NCBI RefSeq assembly: GCF_000953675.1
Contig: NZ_LN679998.1
Coordinates: 282,116-346,115, forward strand
DNA: 64,000 bases
Source of the DNA: Paraclostridium sordellii
GTDB taxonomy: Bacteria > Bacillota > Clostridia > Peptostreptococcales > Peptostreptococcaceae
Direction of reading: 5' to 3'
This document shows positions 59,277-64,000 of the stretch, piece after piece. Position numbers and translations under genes: made by a program. The notes below the pieces were generated by a model. The model was not told where the DNA came from and searched no databases. It saw nothing but the letters and a program-made list of their open reading frames with translations. Each line of letters begins with the position of its first letter. Position 1 is the first letter of the stretch.

Positions 59277-60464
59277 ATGATAAATAATATAAATAAAAAC
59301 TCATATAACGTAAATACTTACACAGAAATTCCTATAAAAACAAATGATGAGTCAGATACAAAACAAAATGGTATTTTAGAGATAAATAATAAAGATTTTT
59401 TATTAAAACTTAAAGAAGAATTAGAAAATGCACAATTAATAGCTATAAAAATAATTATAGAAGAACCTATAACAAAAAATGAAGAAAAATTCATAGATAA
59501 AAAATATCCAGATATAAAACAATTTGCAAAAGAAACAAAGGAGGAGTTTAAACTTTTAAAGCAGCAAGTTAAAGATTGTAAAACTCCAGAAGAGAGAAAA
59601 GAAGTAATATCAAAAGTTATAAACAGTATTAAAACTATGATAAAGAAAGGTTTATTAACAGAAGTTCAAGGGAAAATAAAACTTGAGGCTATTAAAGATG
59701 TTGAAAATTTCGCTCAAAAGGTTAATTTAGAAGATGAAAAGGCAGAAGTGATAGGTGTAAAGAAATTAAAAGGAGAAAGAATTACACCAAAAGAAGAAAA
59801 ATTTATAAGTGAAAAATATCCAAAACTAAAAAAATTTATAAATGAATCTAAAAAAGAACTAACTCAAATAAAAGAACAATTAAAAGTTTGTAAAAATGAT
59901 GATGAAAGAAAACAAGTAATAAAAAATATAATAAAAGATATAGAAGTAAGTGATAAAAAAGGTACCCTTACAAAACCGGAAGTAAAAGTAAAGTTGGCTC
60001 TAATAAAAGAGTTAGAAAAATTTTCAAAGCAAGTTAATATGGAAGATAAAAAAATAGAAGCTACGATTGTTAAAGTAATAAAGGGAGAAAAGCTTACTCC
60101 TAAAGAACAAATTATAATAAATGAAAAGTATACAGATATAAAAGATTTAATAGAACCCTTATCAAAAGAATATAAATCTTTGAAGGAAGAATTAAAAAAT
60201 TGTACTAATAAGAAACAAAAACAAGAAGTGATATCAAAAGTAATTAAAAATTTAGAAGAAATGAATCAAAAAAATTTACTTTCTCCAATAGCGTTAAATT
60301 TTAATATGATATTAATGGATATGATAAAAAAAGAAAATGAGAAAAATAATAAATTGATCATTTTAAATCCATATGTATATATAAATCCAAGTTCTATAGT
60401 GGATAACTTAACTGGAATTTTAATGGTTATAGTTATAATATTTATAATTTTTTATTGGATTTAA
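59277..60464 (+). CDS. Tail-anchored protein with three long helical repeats
   Basis: Protein of 395 aa; ATG 59277 follows GAGGAGT. Three repeats of about 95 residues cover roughly 55-345. Each opens with an I-T/L-T-x-K/N-E-E/Q-x-F/I-I motif (ITKNEEKFIDKKYPDIK, ITPKEEKFISEKYPKLK, LTPKEQIIINEKYTDIK). Each has a single Cys at the same place (DCKTPEER, VCKNDDER, NCTNKKQK) and ends in a VNLEDEK/VNMEDKK turn. A final hydrophobic helix (about 373-394) anchors the C-terminus, so the repeats face the cytoplasm if inserted as a tail anchor, or outside otherwise. No family is recognised. The protein is very Lys/Glu-rich. Confidence 0.65.
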   Translation: MINNINKNSYNVNTYTEIPIKTNDESDTKQNGILEINNKDFLLKLKEELENAQLIAIKIIIEEPITKNEEKFIDKKYPDIKQFAKETKEEFKLLKQQVKDCKTPEERKEVISKVINSIKTMIKKGLLTEVQGKIKLEAIKDVENFAQKVNLEDEKAEVIGVKKLKGERITPKEEKFISEKYPKLKKFINESKKELTQIKEQLKVCKNDDERKQVIKNIIKDIEVSDKKGTLTKPEVKVKLALIKELEKFSKQVNMEDKKIEATIVKVIKGEKLTPKEQIIINEKYTDIKDLIEPLSKEYKSLKEELKNCTNKKQKQEVISKVIKNLEEMNQKNLLSPIALNFNMILMDMIKKENEKNNKLIILNPYVYINPSSIVDNLTGILMVIVIIFIIFYWI

Positions 60465-60710
60465 AATGACTTAAAGGTAGATATTAACTTATATTTAGAA
60501 AATAATAAAATTTAATTTTAATTTAATTCACAGGATGGAGTCAAAAAACTGAAAAAGTTTTCATTACATATCCACAAAATCCATGAAATTAATTAACATA
60601 TACACATATAAGTAAATTGAAAGAACTCTCTAGATTTAAAAAAAAGTTCCGTATATACAAAGTAATTATATTTTGATAGTTACTATAATTGTAACAACGG
60701 GAGGTTAATT

Positions 60711-61637
60711 ATGGGATTTTCAGAAAGTACAAGTAAAACAAAAATACTTTTGGAATCGGGAACTAACGAACTTGAAATTATGGAATTTACCATCGCAGGT
60801 GAATTATTCGGAATAAATGTAGCAAAAGTAAGAGAAATCATGATAGCTCAAGAAGTAAAGAAAATGCCTAATTCACATGAAGTAGTAGAAGGTGTGTTTA
60901 AGCCAAGAAATGACATTATTACAGTTATTGATTTAGGAAAATATTTAAATCTTCCTAAGTCTCAAAACACTAGTAATGATATTTTTATAGTTACACATTT
61001 TAATAAATTAAACTTCGCATTCCATGTTGAAACGGTAGTTGGAATTGCTAGAGTATCTTGGGAATCAATTAAAAAGCCGGATAAAGTTATATATGGCGGA
61101 GATGAAGGAGTAGCAACAGGTATAGCAGAATATAAAGATAGACTTATAACTATACTAGACTTTGAAAAAATTGTTGCAGAAATAAGTCCTGAGTCAAGTA
61201 TACAATTTGAAGAAATAGAAAGACTAGGTAATCGTAAAGAGTATGATAAAACTATTTTAATAGTTGAAGACTCTATGTTACTTTCTAAGATGATTGTAGA
61301 ATGTTTACATAAAGCTGGTTATAAAAATACAATTAAGGTTGATAATGGTCAGGAAGCATGGGATTATTTAGAAGAAGTTAAAATTTGTGGAGATCCAGTT
61401 AAAGCTCATGTTTCTTGTATAGTTTCAGATATTGAGATGCCTTTAATGGATGGTCATAGATTAACAAAACTTGTTAAAGATGATAGTGTCTTAAAAGATA
61501 TACCACTTATATTATTCTCTTCATTAATAAGTGAAGAAATGCGTATAAAAGGTAAGTCAATAGGAGCTGATGAACAAATAACTAAACCAGAAATAGCTAA
61601 TCTTGTTAGTATCATAGATAGGTTAACTGCAAATTAA
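60711..61637 (+). CDS. cheV: Chemotaxis protein CheV (CheW-receiver fusion)
   Basis: Protein of 308 aa after GGGAGG. Residues 15-160 are a CheW domain (EIMEFTIAGELFGINVAKVR, EGVFKPRNDIITVIDLGKYL); residues 183-305 are a receiver domain with acidic pair ED (ILIVEDS), phospho-acceptor Asp in VSDIEMPLMDG, Ser in LFSSL, and Lys in ITKPE. It couples chemoreceptors to CheA and adjusts sensitivity by phosphorylation. It is separate from other che genes here; a chemoreceptor is at 18.4 kb. Terminator follows. Confidence 0.93.
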   Translation: MGFSESTSKTKILLESGTNELEIMEFTIAGELFGINVAKVREIMIAQEVKKMPNSHEVVEGVFKPRNDIITVIDLGKYLNLPKSQNTSNDIFIVTHFNKLNFAFHVETVVGIARVSWESIKKPDKVIYGGDEGVATGIAEYKDRLITILDFEKIVAEISPESSIQFEEIERLGNRKEYDKTILIVEDSMLLSKMIVECLHKAGYKNTIKVDNGQEAWDYLEEVKICGDPVKAHVSCIVSDIEMPLMDGHRLTKLVKDDSVLKDIPLILFSSLISEEMRIKGKSIGADEQITKPEIANLVSIIDRLTAN

Positions 61638-61640
61638 AAT

Positions 61641-61677
61641 AAAAAAGAACTACTTATTAATAAGTAGTTCTTTTTGT
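61641..61677 (+). terminator. Terminator after cheV
   Basis: AAAAAGAACTACTTATT / AATAAGTAGTTCTTTTT perfect stem. Confidence 0.85.
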
Positions 61678-61828
61678 TTTAATTTAAAATTTGAGATATA
61701 AAATAATTATAAAATTGAATTGAAATGAAAAAATATTTCTTAAAAATGAAATTAAATTTCAAAACAAGATGTTCTAAATCGAAAAACAAGAATTTTGACT
61801 AAAAAGTTAAAAAAAATATGAAAATATA

Positions 61829-61857
61829 TTGCAAGGAAAAAGTTTGCATGGTATTAT
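61829..61857 (+). promoter_or_regulatory. Promoter of the sialate operon
   Basis: TTGCAA (61829-61834), 17 bases, TATTAT (61852-61857), about 50 bases before the nanE start. The spacer contains TTTGCATGG; TTGCAA and TTTGCA form a loose repeat that a NanR-type regulator could use. Confidence 0.6.
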
Positions 61858-61905
61858 AAAAACATAAAAAGAAAATAAATTTCAAAAAATGGGGAGAGAG
61901 TATAA

Positions 61906-62568
61906 ATGTTAGATATTATTAAAAATAAGCTGATAGTATCATGCCAAGCTTTAGAAAATGAACCGCTACATAGTTCATTCGTAATGGGAAAAATGGCTAT
62001 TGCGGCTAAAGAAGGTGGGGCTGTAGCAATTAGAGCTCAAGGAGTTGAAGATATAAAAGAAATTAAAAGAGTAACCTCACTTCCTATTATAGGACTCATA
62101 AAGCGAAATTACGAAGATTCAGATATATATATAACTCCTACAAAGAAAGAAATAGATGAGCTTTTAACTACAGGTTGTGAAATGATAGCATTAGATGCAA
62201 CAAGTAGAAAAAGACCTAATAATGAAAGTTTAAAAGAGCTTATAGATTATATAAAATCAAAAAACATTTTAGTAATGGCAGATATATCAAGTTATGAAGA
62301 AGGTATACAAGCACAAGAATTAGGAGTAGATTGTGTATCGACAACACTAGCAGGATATACTCCTTATACAGAATGTTTAGAAGGACCAAATTTTGATTTA
62401 ATGAAAAATCTTGTAAGAGATTTAGAAATACCTGTTATAGCAGAAGGAAAAATAAATACACCTCAAGATTTAAAAGATGCTTATAAAACGGGTATACATT
62501 CAGCAGTAGTAGGATCAGCTATTACAAGACCACAACTTATTACGGCAAAATTTGCAAAGGCAATATAA
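61906..62568 (+). CDS. nanE: N-acetylmannosamine-6-phosphate 2-epimerase
   Basis: Protein of 220 aa after GGGGAGAG. TIM barrel with the family pattern LIVSCQALENEPLHSS, GAVAIRAQGVEDI, PIIGLIKRNY (catalytic Lys), MIALDATSRKRP, and PVIAEGKINTP near the end. It converts ManNAc-6-P to GlcNAc-6-P in sialic-acid breakdown. It heads the operon with nanA 43 bases downstream. Confidence 0.95.
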   Translation: MLDIIKNKLIVSCQALENEPLHSSFVMGKMAIAAKEGGAVAIRAQGVEDIKEIKRVTSLPIIGLIKRNYEDSDIYITPTKKEIDELLTTGCEMIALDATSRKRPNNESLKELIDYIKSKNILVMADISSYEEGIQAQELGVDCVSTTLAGYTPYTECLEGPNFDLMKNLVRDLEIPVIAEGKINTPQDLKDAYKTGIHSAVVGSAITRPQLITAKFAKAI

Positions 62569-62611
62569 CATAAATAAAAAAACTATTATATTGATATTGG
62601 AGGAAAGTAGA

Positions 62612-63481
62612 ATGAAAGGAATATATTCAGCGTTATTAGTATCATTTGATAAGGATGGAAACATAAACGAAAAGGGATTAAGACAAATAGTAAGACACAA
62701 CATAGACAATTGTAAAGTAGATGGTCTTTATGTAGGAGGATCTACTGGAGAAAACTTCATGTTATCTACTGAAGAGAAAAAAAGAATTTTCGAAATAGCT
62801 AAAGACGAAGCTAAAAACGATGTTAAATTAATAGCTCAAGTTGGATCTGTTAATCTTAAAGAAGCTGTAGAACTTGCTAAGTTTACAACTGATTTAGGAT
62901 ACGATGCAATAAGTGCTGTTACTCCATTCTATTACAAATTTGATTTCCAAGAAATAAAGCACTACTATGAAACAATAATAAATTCTGTAGATAATAAATT
63001 AATAATATACTCAATACCATTCTTAACTGGAGTTAATATGAGTTTAGATCAATTTGGTGAGTTATTTGAGAATGAAAAGATAATAGGTGTTAAATTTACA
63101 GCAGCAGATTTCTACCTATTAGAAAGAATGAGAAAAAGATTCCCAGATAAATTAATATATGCAGGATTTGATGAAATGATGTTACCAGCTACTGTTCTTG
63201 GAGTAGATGGAGCTATAGGATCTACTTTTAACGTAAATGGTGTAAGAGCTAGACAAATATTTGAATTAGCTAAAGAAGGAAAAATAAAAGAAGCATTAGA
63301 AATACAACATGTTACTAATGATTTAATAACAGATATATTAAATAACGGACTATATCAAACAATAAAAGCAATACTTGAAGAGCAAGGGGTAGAAGCAGGT
63401 TATTGTAGACAACCTATGAAAGAAGCTACAGAAGAAATGATAGCAAAAGCGAAAGAGATGAATAAAAAGTACTTCCAATAA
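62612..63481 (+). CDS. nanA: N-acetylneuraminate lyase
   Basis: Protein of 289 aa; ATG 62612 follows TTGGAGGAAAG, whereas an in-frame extension upstream to 62552 has no ribosome site. DHDPS-type barrel with GGSTGENFMLSTEEK, AITPFYY-like AVTPFYYKFDF, the Schiff-base Lys in IIGVKFTAADFY and YSIPFLTGVNMS. It splits Neu5Ac into ManNAc and pyruvate. Between nanE and a sodium:solute symporter gene, so the operon takes up and degrades host sialic acid. Confidence 0.95.
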   Translation: MKGIYSALLVSFDKDGNINEKGLRQIVRHNIDNCKVDGLYVGGSTGENFMLSTEEKKRIFEIAKDEAKNDVKLIAQVGSVNLKEAVELAKFTTDLGYDAISAVTPFYYKFDFQEIKHYYETIINSVDNKLIIYSIPFLTGVNMSLDQFGELFENEKIIGVKFTAADFYLLERMRKRFPDKLIYAGFDEMMLPATVLGVDGAIGSTFNVNGVRARQIFELAKEGKIKEALEIQHVTNDLITDILNNGLYQTIKAILEEQGVEAGYCRQPMKEATEEMIAKAKEMNKKYFQ

Positions 63482-63488
63482 AAAATTA

Positions 63489-63516
63489 AGGGATTATAAG
63501 GTTACTTATAATCCCT
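63489..63516 (+). other. Intercistronic hairpin after nanA
   Basis: AGGGATTATAAG / CTTATAATCCCT perfect 12-bp stem, loop GTTA, without a T-run. It is likely an RNA-stability or processing element rather than a full terminator, because the symporter gene follows closely. Confidence 0.5.
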
Positions 63517-63562
63517 ATAAGTAAGAAATACAATTGAAAATTTAAAAGGAGGATACAAGGCT

Positions 63563-64000
63563 ATGGGTGGTTTTACAGTTGTAGATTTTGTAATACTAGT
63601 AGTGTATTTATTAGCAGTGCTACTAGCAGGACTTCATTTTTCAAAGAGAGAGATGAAAGGAAAAGAGTTCTTTAAAGGTGATGGAACTATTCCTTGGTGG
63701 GTTACTTCTGTTTCAATCTTTGCGACACTTCTAAGTCCAATTTCATTTTTATCATTAGCAGGAAACTCATATGGTGGAACTTGGATTCTTTGGTTTGCAC
63801 AATTAGGAATATTTATAGCAATACCTTTAACAATAAAATTCTTTTTACCATTATATAGTAGATTAGATTTAGATACAGCATATCAATATCTAGAAATAAG
63901 ATACAATAGTAAAGGTCTTAGAGTTTTAGGAGCTTTAATGTTTATAGTATATCAAATAGGTCGTATGTCTATTATAATGTACTTGCCATCAGTTGTATTA
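63563..64000 (+). CDS. Sodium:solute symporter, probable sialic acid transporter (partial)
   Basis: The first 146 residues are in the window; ATG 63563 follows AAAAGGAGG. Helix 1 (VVDFVILVVYLLAVLLAGLH), then KEFFKGDGTIPWWVTSVSIF, LLSPISFLSLAGNSYGG and LYSRLDLDTAYQYLEIRYN are typical of the SSS family. Position after nanE-nanA suggests Neu5Ac uptake with sodium, as in other Clostridia and Proteus SiaT-type members. The rest lies beyond the window. Confidence 0.85.
   Translation, partial: MGGFTVVDFVILVVYLLAVLLAGLHFSKREMKGKEFFKGDGTIPWWVTSVSIFATLLSPISFLSLAGNSYGGTWILWFAQLGIFIAIPLTIKFFLPLYSRLDLDTAYQYLEIRYNSKGLRVLGALMFIVYQIGRMSIIMYLPSVVL

Overview
The window is very AT-rich DNA with dense short intergenic regions, strong AGGAGG-type ribosome sites and U-tailed hairpin terminators. 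It carries S-layer-homology (SLH) surface proteins, a sialate (nan) operon, SelO, and a hydantoinase / N-carbamoylsarcosine amidase pair. This fits a low-GC anaerobic Firmicute of class Clostridia, most likely Peptostreptococcaceae (Paraclostridium/Paeniclostridium-like). The family assignment is an inference from gene content, not a marker-gene result.

Region 1 (1-12,701) is the right-hand part of an integrated element whose right end is a copy of the tmRNA (ssrA) 3' end at 12,682-12,701. It holds a tyrosine integrase, a divergent repressor/Cro-like switch with repeated operators, an excisionase-like protein, a winged-helix replication initiator with five 13-bp iteron-like repeats followed by an AT-only stretch, and a DnaB-like helicase. 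Many small genes and a free-standing small RNA candidate follow. No capsid, portal, terminase, tail or lysis gene is visible. Left of the integrase lie the end of a probable RnlA toxin, its RnlB-like antitoxin and a RES-domain protein; a membrane protein lies near the right end. The layout resembles a phage-inducible chromosomal island (phage satellite) with defence-type cargo. A second decayed att-like scar (14,588-14,644) and a frameshifted copy of the Cro-like gene (14,778-14,987) suggest an older relative once used the same site.

Region 2 (13.2-34.3 kb) is chromosomal: a DEAD-box helicase; glpT behind a leader terminator; a LytTR regulator with a small membrane partner; a chemoreceptor; a membrane-anchored alpha/beta hydrolase; a TPR/CDP-glycerol glycerophosphotransferase-like gene with an SGNH-like partner; a divergent peptide deformylase; a sigma-54 activator driving amidase and hydantoinase through a textbook -24/-12 promoter with two upstream palindromes; and a MarR-MATE efflux unit with matching palindromic operators.

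Region 3 (34.5-45.5 kb) looks like metal handling. A ferric-reductase-like membrane protein has a good Fur box. An SLH protein, a hemoglobin-interacting-domain protein, ApbE, a NusG-II-domain protein and a Gx-type membrane protein follow; these last three recall flavin-based extracellular electron transfer sets. Next is a Fur-family (probably Zur) regulator with znuABC and a lipoprotein.

Region 4 (45.8-64 kb) holds a secreted rhodanese, bcp, a peptide transporter behind a structured leader, dapB, an HTH/desulfoferrodoxin-like fusion, a BceAB-like ABC transporter with a lytic-transglycosylase-like neighbour, selO, a patatin, a three-repeat tail-anchored protein, cheV, and nanE-nanA-symporter, the last cut by the window edge. 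No rRNA, complete tRNA, insertion sequence or CRISPR array was seen.
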